Made by a program: the position numbers and the translations under genes. The notes under the pieces were generated by a model that was not told the origin of the DNA, made no database searches, and saw only the letters and a program-made list of their open reading frames with translations. Below are positions 1-5,790 of a stretch of 8,270 nucleotides of DNA, piece after piece (position 1 is the first letter of the stretch; each line of letters opens with the position of its first letter). The DNA comes from Bacteroidetes bacterium 4572_114 (GTDB lineage: Bacteria > Bacteroidota > Bacteroidia > Bacteroidales > 4484-276), in assembly GCA_002254335.1 (NCBI GenBank), contig NIVA01000206.1:1-8270 (forward strand). The letters run 5' to 3'.

Positions 1-64
1 TCCACTCTTCCACCATTCCATTCTTCCATTCTTCCACTCTTCCACACCCTACCCCCCCCTCCCC
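1..64. repeat. TTCCA-type simple repeat, then a C-rich tract
   Basis: Irregular copies of TTCCA joined by two to four bases (TTC, CTC, CCA) fill about the first 46 bases. A pyrimidine tract with runs of C follows, up to the stop codon of the last permease gene. The same repeat type lies at 5726-5789, in the same orientation and also directly after a stop codon. There is no hairpin with a T-run, so it is not an obvious terminator. The repeat may continue to the left of the window. Confidence 0.75.
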
Positions 65-1174
65 CTAAGCCACTTTCCTGTACCTCCAAACAGCAATCCA
101 CAAAGCTAAAACGCTGTAAACCATTAGTGCCATAAAAGGGTTAAAAATATCTTTGAAGCCAGAGCCTTTTAGCATTATCATGCGGATGATCTCAATAAAA
201 TAAGCGATGGGGTTGATGATGTTGAACATCCTGGCCCAATGGGGCATGCTCTCGACCGAAGTAAACAAACCGCTCATCAAAATAAATACAACCATAAAAA
301 ACCAGGCGACAAACATGGCTTGCTGCATGGTATCGGATATGGCAGATATGATGAGGCCCAGGCCCAGGATGGCGATCATATAAACGGCGGCCACACCAAA
401 TATCAGCCATAGGCTTCCAACTATAGGAATGTTGAAAAAAAGTTTGGCAACCAGCAAGCCGAATGCCAGTTCAAATATGGCGATGATCCAAAATGGGATA
501 AGTTTGCCGGCTATGAACTGATACTTTTTGATGGGGGTAACATTGATTTGTTCGATGGTGCCGATCTCCTTTTCGCGCACCACATTCATGCTGGCCAGGA
601 AAAGCCCGATCATGGTGACCAGCAAGACCAAAATGCCGGGGACCATGTATGTTTTATAATCCAGCTCAGGGTTAAACCAATAGGAATACCTGACCTGGAT
701 AGGCTGTTTTACTTTTTTGCCAATCATTTTTGTTACCAGATCAATATTATAATCTTTGATAATTGCAGAAGTATAGGCATAAGCAAGGTTGGCCGTGGTG
801 CTGTTGATGGCATTGGCCACCAGGCCGATTTGGGCTTTTTTGTCAACCTGAAGGTTACGTTCAAAGTTAGAAGGGATTTCAATTATCAGGTCGGCCTGTC
901 CTGTTTCGATACTTCTTTCGGCCTGGGTATAATTAAAATCAAACCCGGTGATGGTATAAAATGGTGAACCCCTGAATTTACTGACCAATTCACGAGAAGC
1001 AACCGACCGGTCCAAATCCACAATGAAAGCCCTGATATTTTTCATCTCAAAAGTAGCAGCATATGCAAGTATGAACAACTGGATAATTGGCACACCAAAT
1101 ATGATGGGGATCATCATTTTGTTCCTGAATATCTGGATAAATTCTTTTTGCAATATGAAAATTATTGTCCTCAT
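65..1174 (-). CDS. ABC-2 type transporter permease (YbhR-like), last gene of the exporter operon
   Basis: Inner-membrane permease of an ABC-2 exporter, 369 residues, expected to pair with the permease encoded at 1458-2564. The layout is typical of the YbhS/YbhR family. A cytoplasmic N-terminal helix (residues 1-20, with KEFIQIFRNK) leads into the first membrane segment (about 22-42). A large periplasmic domain follows (about 45-172), then five more hydrophobic segments between about 175 and 363. The cytoplasmic coupling stretch VVREKEIGTIEQINVTPI (198-215) is the family hallmark that contacts the ATPase. The end, with WRYRKVA, is a short charged tail, and the length is normal. The ATG at 1174 has AAAGG about 12 bases upstream and no better alternative. 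A 283-base spacer full of palindromes separates it from the preceding permease gene, so cotranscription is likely but not certain. The substrate is unknown. Confidence 0.95.
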   Translation of the reverse strand: MRTIIFILQKEFIQIFRNKMMIPIIFGVPIIQLFILAYAATFEMKNIRAFIVDLDRSVASRELVSKFRGSPFYTITGFDFNYTQAERSIETGQADLIIEIPSNFERNLQVDKKAQIGLVANAINSTTANLAYAYTSAIIKDYNIDLVTKMIGKKVKQPIQVRYSYWFNPELDYKTYMVPGILVLLVTMIGLFLASMNVVREKEIGTIEQINVTPIKKYQFIAGKLIPFWIIAIFELAFGLLVAKLFFNIPIVGSLWLIFGVAAVYMIAILGLGLIISAISDTMQQAMFVAWFFMVVFILMSGLFTSVESMPHWARMFNIINPIAYFIEIIRMIMLKGSGFKDIFNPFMALMVYSVLALWIAVWRYRKVA

Positions 1175-1207
1175 TTGTTAATGGTACCTTTCAAAGTATA
1201 TTTGAGC

Positions 1208-1299
1208 CTGGCCTAAAAAGACCTAACAGGTTTGTTTTATAAAATTCCACCAGGTTTAATAATCTGACAAGTAATTAAATTGAAAAACCTGTTAGGTCT
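1208..1299. repeat. Inverted repeat with perfect 15-base arms in the permease spacer
   Basis: Arms 1219-1233 (AGACCTAACAGGTTT) and 1285-1299 (AAACCTGTTAGGTCT) are exact reverse complements separated by 51 AT-rich bases. The 17 bases at 1208-1224 resemble 5594-5610 at 15 of 17 positions, which hints at a dispersed family. There is no coding potential and no T-run typical of a terminator. Confidence 0.8.
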
Positions 1300-1363
1300 C
1301 AGTCATTGCATTTTTACCTTTTTTGACCAAGTTCATATTTGTTTATTATCTGACTTTGTCCTG

Positions 1364-1396
1364 AACCCTGACAGGGTTTGAAACCCTGTCAGGGTT
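1364..1396. repeat. Perfect 16-base inverted repeat, also a tandem pair of CCCTGNCAGGG palindromes
   Basis: Bases 1364-1379 (AACCCTGACAGGGTTT) and 1381-1396 (AAACCCTGTCAGGGTT) are exact reverse complements around a single G. Each half is itself nearly palindromic, with 7-base arms around one central base, so the site can be read as two tandem palindromes or as one long cruciform. On the transcribed minus strand it follows the 1458-2564 permease gene. It could form a strong RNA hairpin there, but no U-run follows it. Confidence 0.85.
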
Positions 1397-1402
1397 TGTA
1401 CT

Positions 1403-1441
1403 TGCCCGGCCCTGATAGGTGCATAGACGCACGGCCGGGCA
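1403..1441. repeat. GC-rich nested hairpin (REP-like palindrome)
   Basis: Outer arms TGCCCGGCC (1403-1411) and GGCCGGGCA (1433-1441) are exact complements. An inner GTGC/GCAC stem lies at 1419-1422 and 1429-1432. An alternative pairing of GGTGC (1418-1422) with GCACC (1439-1443) overlaps it. The block starts 17 bases after the stop codon of the 1458-2564 gene on the transcribed strand and is much richer in GC than the surrounding spacer. It may act as a 3' stabiliser or attenuator in the operon mRNA, or may simply be a resident REP-like element; I cannot tell which. Confidence 0.75.
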
Positions 1442-1457
1442 CCTCTACATCCTTGTA

Positions 1458-2564
1458 TTATTCCAACCTGATTTTAAATTTTTTAACACTCAATCCAATA
1501 AAAAATGCAATCATTACAAACAGGATCAATGTTTCTTTCCATAGTAAACCTACCCCAATGGCCTTTAGCATCACCCCCCTGATAATGATGATAAACCATT
1601 TTGCGGGAATGATGTACGACATCCACTGCAGGGGCCAGGGCATATTTTCGACGGGAAAAATAAAACCTGATAGCATGATGGTCGGTAGCATTAAAGCTGC
1701 CATGGAGATCAACATGGCAACTTGCTGGCTGTTGACCACCGAAGAGATAAAAATACCCAGCGACAGCGCAAGGACGATGTAAATAATACTGTAAACCAGC
1801 AACAAAACCACGCTGCCCCGGACCGGTACGTCAAAAACAAAATATCCCAGCAACAAAATAACCACCGCTAAAGTAAAGGCCAGGATAACATAGGGCAATA
1901 CCTTACCGATAATGATTTGTATGGGCCGGAGTGGCGAAACCAACAAAACTTCCATCGTGCCCATTTCCTTTTCGCGGGCAATGGAGATGGAAGTCATCAT
2001 AGCCGAAATAAGCAAAAGCAATACAGTGATAACCCCCGGCACAAACATAAAAACGCTTTTTAATTCGGTGTTGTAAAGCATTTTTACCTCGGGGGTTATT
2101 TCAACCGGGAGTTTGGTGTCCTTCATTAGTTCGTTTTGAAAATCATTTACAATCCCCATTATGTAGTTTGTAAGGATACGGGCAATATTAGGGTCGGATG
2201 CATCGGCAAGTATTTGCAGTGAAGCAGAGCCGTCCCGTTCAATTTTAGATGCAAAGCCCTGCTCCAGGATAAGTACTTGTTTAATGTTCCCTTTTTTGAA
2301 GGATGCTTCTATGGCATCTTCGGATTCGAGGTTTTCTACTAAAATAAAGTATCCGGAGGATAATATTTTTTGGGTCAACTGCCTTGACAGTTCATCCTTT
2401 GAATGGTCGAGGATTGCAATGGGGGCATTTTTAATATCGTTGGTAAGGGCAAAGCCAAAGATCAGTAATTGTACCACCGGCATCCCAAACAGGATCAACA
2501 AGGTACGGTAGTCGCGGAAGATGTGATAAAACTCTTTTCTTAGCAATCCTATGAATTGTTTCAC
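1458..2564 (-). CDS. ABC-2 type transporter permease (YbhS-like), GTG start
   Basis: First of the two ABC-2 permeases, 368 residues, forming the inner-membrane channel with the protein encoded at 65-1174. The N-terminal segment KEFYHIFRDYR (residues 10-20) precedes the first membrane helix (about 21-41). A periplasmic domain spans about 45-168. Further helices lie at about 171-195, 220-245, 250-276, 281-303 and 341-360. The coupling stretch AREKEMGTMEVLLVSPL (196-212) would sit in the groove of an ATPase. The reading frame begins with GTG at 2564. The family N-terminus fits this position and no in-frame ATG nearby would keep the first helix intact, so GTG is taken as the start. The 99-base leader to the previous gene is mostly simple repeat and shows no clear ribosome-binding site. 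The length is normal and no lesion is visible. Confidence 0.95.
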   Translation of the reverse strand: MKQFIGLLRKEFYHIFRDYRTLLILFGMPVVQLLIFGFALTNDIKNAPIAILDHSKDELSRQLTQKILSSGYFILVENLESEDAIEASFKKGNIKQVLILEQGFASKIERDGSASLQILADASDPNIARILTNYIMGIVNDFQNELMKDTKLPVEITPEVKMLYNTELKSVFMFVPGVITVLLLLISAMMTSISIAREKEMGTMEVLLVSPLRPIQIIIGKVLPYVILAFTLAVVILLLGYFVFDVPVRGSVVLLLVYSIIYIVLALSLGIFISSVVNSQQVAMLISMAALMLPTIMLSGFIFPVENMPWPLQWMSYIIPAKWFIIIIRGVMLKAIGVGLLWKETLILFVMIAFFIGLSVKKFKIRLE

Positions 2565-2567
2565 GTG

Positions 2568-2644
2568 GTAAAGGTTTAAAGTAAAAAGTAAAAGGTTTAA
2601 AGTAGAAAGTAAAAGGTTAAAGTAAAAAGTTTAAAGTAAAAAGT
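2568..2644. repeat. AAAGTAAAAAG / AAAGGTTT simple repeat in the permease leader
   Basis: About six irregular copies of AAAGTAAAAAG and AAAGGTTTAAAG fill almost the whole spacer between the second ATPase gene and the GTG-started permease gene. On the transcribed strand the tract is pyrimidine-rich and ends about 3 bases from the start codon. Copy number could vary by slippage and change the spacing, but nothing in the sequence shows that it does. Confidence 0.75.
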
Positions 2645-2663
2645 CATCTGTATTGCGGAGTGC

Positions 2664-3398
2664 TCACCCGTTTCTTGCCAATTTCAAAAAAACATCGTTC
2701 ATTGTTTCTGCGTTAAATTGTAATTTCAAATTCGCCGGGGTGTCCAATGCCTTAATCTCACCATCGGCCATTATTGACACCCTGTCGCAATACTCTGCTT
2801 CATCCATATAATGGGTGGTCACAAAAATGGTCACTCCCCGGTTTGCCGCCTCGTAAATCATATTCCAAAACTGCCGCCTGGTGATGGGGTCAACCCCGCC
2901 GGTTGGCTCGTCCAGGAAAACTATTTTTGGTTTATGCACCATGGCCACAGTAAACGACAATTTTTGTTTCCAGCCCAGTGGCAAAGATTTCACCGGACTA
3001 TTGGCCACATTCTCAAGTTTCAGGTTTTGCAATGCCTCCTCTGTTCTATCCCTGATCACTTTTTTGCCTAACCCGTAAATCCCTCCATAAAACCTGATAT
3101 TTTCTACAGGTGTCAGGTCTTCGTACAACGAAAATTTTTGGCTCATATAGCCAATATTTGTTTTGATCTTATTGGTTTCGGTGTAAACATCAAAACCTGA
3201 AACCTTCACCTTGCCTGAGGTTGGTTTCCATAAGCCGCAAAGTATTTTAATTGCCGTGGTCTTACCTGCACCATTTGCCCCGAGGAAGCCAAAAATCTCA
3301 CCGGCCTTTACCTGAAATGTCAGGTCTTTGTTGGCAGCAAAGCTTCCGAACTTTTTCCATAACCCTTCAACTTCGATGATGTTTTTCTGGTTTTTCAT
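2664..3398 (-). CDS. ABC transporter ATPase 2 (YbhF C-terminal-half type, LPLGW signature)
   Basis: Cytoplasmic ATPase subunit, 244 residues, a complete single nucleotide-binding domain. Visible motifs are Walker A GANGAGKTT (40-48), Q-loop YMSQKFSLY with Gln87, the atypical signature LPLGWKQ (139-145) in place of LSGGQ, Walker B and catalytic Glu in IVFLDEP (159-165, Glu164), D-loop GGVD (167-170) and a normal switch His196 in TTHYMDEAE. The LPLGWKQ signature is typical of the second ATPase domain of YbhF-type drug exporters. In E. coli both domains are in one protein; here the partner is the separate gene at 3611-4423. The ATG at 3398 has no evident Shine-Dalgarno sequence. With its partner it should form a heterodimer that energises the two permeases. 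Confidence 0.96.
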   Translation of the reverse strand: MKNQKNIIEVEGLWKKFGSFAANKDLTFQVKAGEIFGFLGANGAGKTTAIKILCGLWKPTSGKVKVSGFDVYTETNKIKTNIGYMSQKFSLYEDLTPVENIRFYGGIYGLGKKVIRDRTEEALQNLKLENVANSPVKSLPLGWKQKLSFTVAMVHKPKIVFLDEPTGGVDPITRRQFWNMIYEAANRGVTIFVTTHYMDEAEYCDRVSIMADGEIKALDTPANLKLQFNAETMNDVFLKLARNG

Positions 3399-3528
3399 CT
3401 GTTTAAAAGTTTAACCATAAAAGGCATAAAAGAACATATAAAAAAAAATGTAACAACTTTTTTTATCATTTACTTTGTTTCATTAGTTGTCATTTCCAAT
3501 TTACAGACAATTTGATACATAGAAAATC

Positions 3529-3565
3529 AATGACTACAAATGACCACCAAATAACTACAAATGAC
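3529..3565. repeat. Short ACTACAAATGAC-type repeat between the two ATPase genes
   Basis: Bases 3529-3565 contain two close copies of the unit AATGACTACAAATGAC, with ACCACCAA between them. The 212-base spacer (3399-3610) is otherwise AT-rich with A and T runs. I see no gene in it and no convincing internal promoter. Confidence 0.55.
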
Positions 3566-3610
3566 TTTCCCATAAACACTTCTGTTTTAAATAAATTAAA
3601 GATCACATAA

Positions 3611-4423
3611 TTAACCACCTTTTGATATGGTATTTCCACCCATCAAATCCATAAAACAATCTTCAAAAGGGTACACTGAATTGGTTTTATTAGATTTTCT
3701 GAGATCATTGATCAACCGGTAAGTTTCGGCCGAACGCACTGCCAACAAGCGATGGGGGAACTTTTTAACAATATTTGCCGGTGTGTCGATACTAAGCAAT
3801 TGTCCGTCCTGTATCAAGCCCACCCGGTCGCATAGCCCGGCCTCGTCCATATAAGGTGTAGAGACCATGATGGTGATGCCCTGTTGTTTGATCCGTTTTA
3901 GCATATCCCAAAATTCCTTTCGCGAAACAGCATCAACACCGGTAGTAGGCTCATCGAGGAACAGCACTTCGGGCTTATGTATCAGCGCACAACAAAGGGC
4001 AAGTTTTTGTTTCATCCCACCTGAAAGCTTGCCGGCAGGACGTGTTTTAAATGGTTCGATTTGCTGATATATTTCTTTTATCAAATCATAGTTTTCACTG
4101 ATGGTGGTGTTGAAAATCGTTGCAAAAAATGTCAGGTTCTCCTCTACTGATAAATCCTGGTAAAGCGAAAAACCCCCGGGCATATAACCAACGCTTTTTC
4201 TTATTTTTTTATAATCTTTAACCACATCCAGCCCCAACACCCTGGCTGTTCCATTTCCGGGCAATAGCAGCGTTACCAATATCCTGAACAGTGTTGTCTT
4301 GCCAGCACCGTCGGGGCCAATCAAACCAAATATTTCACCTTCATTTACATCGAATGAAATATCCGTTAGGGCTTTGGTTTTGTCAAAAGATTTTGAGATG
4401 TTTTTTATTTCGATTGGGATCAT
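3611..4423 (-). CDS. ABC transporter ATPase 1 (YbhF N-terminal-half type, no switch histidine)
   Basis: Cytoplasmic ATPase subunit, 270 residues when started at the ATG at 4423 (MIPIEIKNISKSF). The frame stays open to an ATG at 4486. The extra 21 residues (MLLKLNSKIKNNSC onward) are not family-like and overlap the adaptor gene, so the shorter start is chosen. Motifs are Walker A GPDGAGKTT (36-44), signature LSGGMKQ (133-139), Walker B VLFLDEP (153-159, Glu158) and D-loop TTGVD (160-164). Two catalytic elements are non-canonical. The Q-loop reads YMPGGFSLY, with Gly where Gln is usual (position 83), and the switch region reads STPYMDEA, with Pro190 in place of His. From memory, such changes are common in the first ATPase domain of YbhF-type exporters. 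The protein should pair with the ATPase encoded at 2664-3398. Confidence 0.95.
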   Translation of the reverse strand: MIPIEIKNISKSFDKTKALTDISFDVNEGEIFGLIGPDGAGKTTLFRILVTLLLPGNGTARVLGLDVVKDYKKIRKSVGYMPGGFSLYQDLSVEENLTFFATIFNTTISENYDLIKEIYQQIEPFKTRPAGKLSGGMKQKLALCCALIHKPEVLFLDEPTTGVDAVSRKEFWDMLKRIKQQGITIMVSTPYMDEAGLCDRVGLIQDGQLLSIDTPANIVKKFPHRLLAVRSAETYRLINDLRKSNKTNSVYPFEDCFMDLMGGNTISKGG

Positions 4424-4435
4424 AGTTGTTTTTTT

Positions 4436-4452
4436 GCCACGAATGCACGAAT
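4436..4452. repeat. GCCACGAATGCACGAAT spacer motif
   Basis: This 17-base motif lies in the short spacer between the adaptor and the first ATPase gene. It matches 5616-5632 at 14 of 17 positions. The two copies sit in different spacers in the same orientation and look like members of a dispersed non-coding repeat family. Confidence 0.5.
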
Positions 4453-4476
4453 TATTTTTAATCTTTGAATTTAGTT

Positions 4477-5358
4477 TTAAAAGCAAACATTTGGGAGAAA
4501 CCCGAAAACCAAACCTGAAAAGCGATGGGTGTCGGATGTCGGGTGAAGGAAGCCAAGCATAACTTTAAACCATTCAACAAGCACTTTTACTGCATAAACC
4601 AGGTTTACCCGTTCCTCTTTGGTTTGGATGATCTTTGGGGTAAACTCTGCCGATTGGCTGATCCAGGTCACCGTTCCCTGCAATTCCCTGTTTTCGTCCT
4701 TATCCTTATTAACAAATACTTTTAATTTCATCTCCCTTAAATCGGCAATTTTATAGAGCGGTTTTCCCATACCGACCATTTCATAGGCATTTACATATTT
4801 TGTAAGGACTACACCATCAACCGGATTGCTGATAACCGATTTTTTTATGGATTCATTTACCTCGTCAATTTGCTTGCGAACAACCTCTAATTCTGCATTG
4901 ACCGCAAGCTTTTGTGATTGCACGGCCTTGATTTGTTTTTCGATAACTTCCACCTGCCCATGCATATCGTCCATCTGTTTTTGTGTGGCCGCCCCATCGT
5001 TGAACATCTTCTCGACACGCTCCAAATCACGTTTGACATTTGTGCGCTGTTGCTGAAACACAGCGACCTGTGCATCGAGATTGATGAATTTTGATTTTAT
5101 GGCTTGTATTTGCGCAAGGAGTTGTTGCTTTTTTAAAACCAGATTGGTGGTATCAACATATCCGATGAATCTGCCTACCTCAATAAAATCTCCCTCCTCT
5201 AAATTGAATTGTAAAAGCTCGCCCGTAGCCTGGGCTGAAATTGTAATTTCGGTTGCTTCAAAGTTGCCGTAAGCATCAGATTTTTCATGATTTACATTGC
5301 AGCCAAATAGAAATGCGGCCAATAAAAGTAATAACCCGTTGTTTGATATTAGTTTCAT
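4477..5358 (-). CDS. HlyD/YbhG-family periplasmic adaptor lipoprotein, probably damaged
   Basis: Periplasmic adaptor meant to bridge the ABC permeases and the outer-membrane factor. The N-terminus is a lipoprotein signal with LLLAAFLFGC and probable lipidated Cys20. A first half-lipoyl domain (about 33-70), a long alpha-helical, coiled-coil hairpin (about 73-172) and the second half-lipoyl segment NPVDGVVLTKYVN (178-190) are all normal. Two oddities follow. At residues 210-217 MKLK runs straight into VFVN; relatives as I recall them have about 20 more residues here, in the beta-barrel domain, so an in-frame deletion is likely near 4719/4720. After AVKVLVE (256-262) the family pattern, a Gly-rich LKIGM-type ending, is lost, and the last 31 residues look like translated spacer. 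The frame one base downstream reads GLKLCLAS at that point, which suggests a frameshift. At 293 residues it is shorter than YbhG (about 330). It may still fold in part, but full function is doubtful. Confidence 0.85.
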   Translation of the reverse strand: MKLISNNGLLLLLAAFLFGCNVNHEKSDAYGNFEATEITISAQATGELLQFNLEEGDFIEVGRFIGYVDTTNLVLKKQQLLAQIQAIKSKFINLDAQVAVFQQQRTNVKRDLERVEKMFNDGAATQKQMDDMHGQVEVIEKQIKAVQSQKLAVNAELEVVRKQIDEVNESIKKSVISNPVDGVVLTKYVNAYEMVGMGKPLYKIADLREMKLKVFVNKDKDENRELQGTVTWISQSAEFTPKIIQTKEERVNLVYAVKVLVEWFKVMLGFLHPTSDTHRFSGLVFGFLPNVCF

Positions 5359-5380
5359 TTTTCTGTTTTTATTTTAGAGG

Positions 5381-5447
5381 AAATGATTAAATATTAAATG
5401 CGCCAATGCGCCAATGATTAAATGCTTAAATGACTAAATGCGTGAAT
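5381..5447. repeat. AATG-type simple repeat upstream of the adaptor gene
   Basis: About seven irregular copies of AATG are separated by five or six bases, including a direct duplication of AATGCGCC at 5397-5412. The tract lies just upstream of the adaptor start codon on the transcribed strand. Confidence 0.65.
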
Positions 5448-5467
5448 ATCATTCATGGTCCCAAAAG

Positions 5468-5544
5468 CTGTCTGACAGTTGCCCACTTAAATTACATACT
5501 AAAATTATTAGATATTTGCTTTATGCTTAAACTGTCTGACAGTT
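5468..5544. repeat. Two CTGTCTGACAG near-palindromes
   Basis: CTGTCTGACAG occurs at 5468-5478 and again at 5532-5542, with 64 bases between equivalent positions. Each copy has 5-base complementary arms around one central T. At the second site the arms extend to 7 bases (5530-5544). GTT follows both copies. They could be paired operator sites or members of the same CTGNCAG palindrome family seen at 1364-1396. Confidence 0.6.
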
Positions 5545-5593
5545 GTTCACCCAAACACTTGCTTTTACGATTAAAAATATTCATTTGACGGGT

Positions 5594-5714
5594 CTGGTCT
5601 AAAAAGCCCTATTTAGCCGCGAATGCGCTAATAAACTTTTCTAATTACCATTTAATCAAGTGTTTAAAAATATCTAAATTTAGCTAATTATTAAAAACTT
5701 CGTTTTTAGACCAG
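5594..5714. repeat. 121-base AT-rich segment with 12-base terminal inverted repeats
   Basis: CTGGTCTAAAAA at 5594-5605 and TTTTTAGACCAG at 5703-5714 are exact reverse complements. The inside is AT-rich and contains the GCCGCGAATGCGCTAAT motif (5616-5632). The size and structure recall a miniature inverted-repeat element, but no target-site duplication is evident at the ends. Confidence 0.6.
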
Positions 5715-5725
5715 GATCTTTAATT

Positions 5726-5789
5726 ATTCCATCATTCCATTGTTCCACCATTCCATTGTTCCATCCTTCCATCCTTCCACCATTCCATC
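5726..5789. repeat. TTCCA-type simple repeat after the outer-membrane factor gene
   Basis: About nine irregular copies of TTCCA with short linkers (TCA, TTG, CCA, TCC) run up to the stop codon of the TolC-like gene. The tract is the same type, orientation and placement as 1-46. Confidence 0.75.
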
Positions 5790-5790
5790 C

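Larger units (their letters stand above)
5359..5790. other. 432-base non-coding spacer between the outer-membrane factor and adaptor genes
   Basis: No plausible gene is seen on either strand. From left to right it holds an AATG-type simple repeat (5381-5447), two copies of a CTGTCTGACAG near-palindrome (5468-5478 and 5532-5542), a 121-base segment bounded by 12-base inverted repeats (5594-5714) and a TTCCA-type simple repeat (5726-5789). I found no good match to the Bacteroides-type -7 element on the minus strand. Whether the adaptor and pump genes have their own promoter here is open. Confidence 0.7.

Noticed and set aside
548..967. 139-codon open frame on the plus strand
   Set aside because: It lies antisense inside a clear ABC-2 permease gene and its translation shows no family features.
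1364..1441. Rho-independent terminator after the first permease gene
   Set aside because: The hairpins are strong, but no U-run follows them on the transcribed strand, and the next operon gene lies directly downstream.
1378..1782. 134-codon open frame on the plus strand
   Set aside because: It starts in the palindromic spacer and runs antisense through the permease gene; it has no domain, membrane or signal pattern of its own.
4424..4486. Longer start for the first ATPase at 4486
   Set aside because: The added 21 residues overlap the end of the adaptor gene, include spacer-repeat sequence and precede the normal family start MIPIEIKNISKSF.
5594..5714. Complete insertion sequence
   Set aside because: At 121 bases there is no room for a transposase, and I see no flanking target duplication; only a MITE-like label is defensible.
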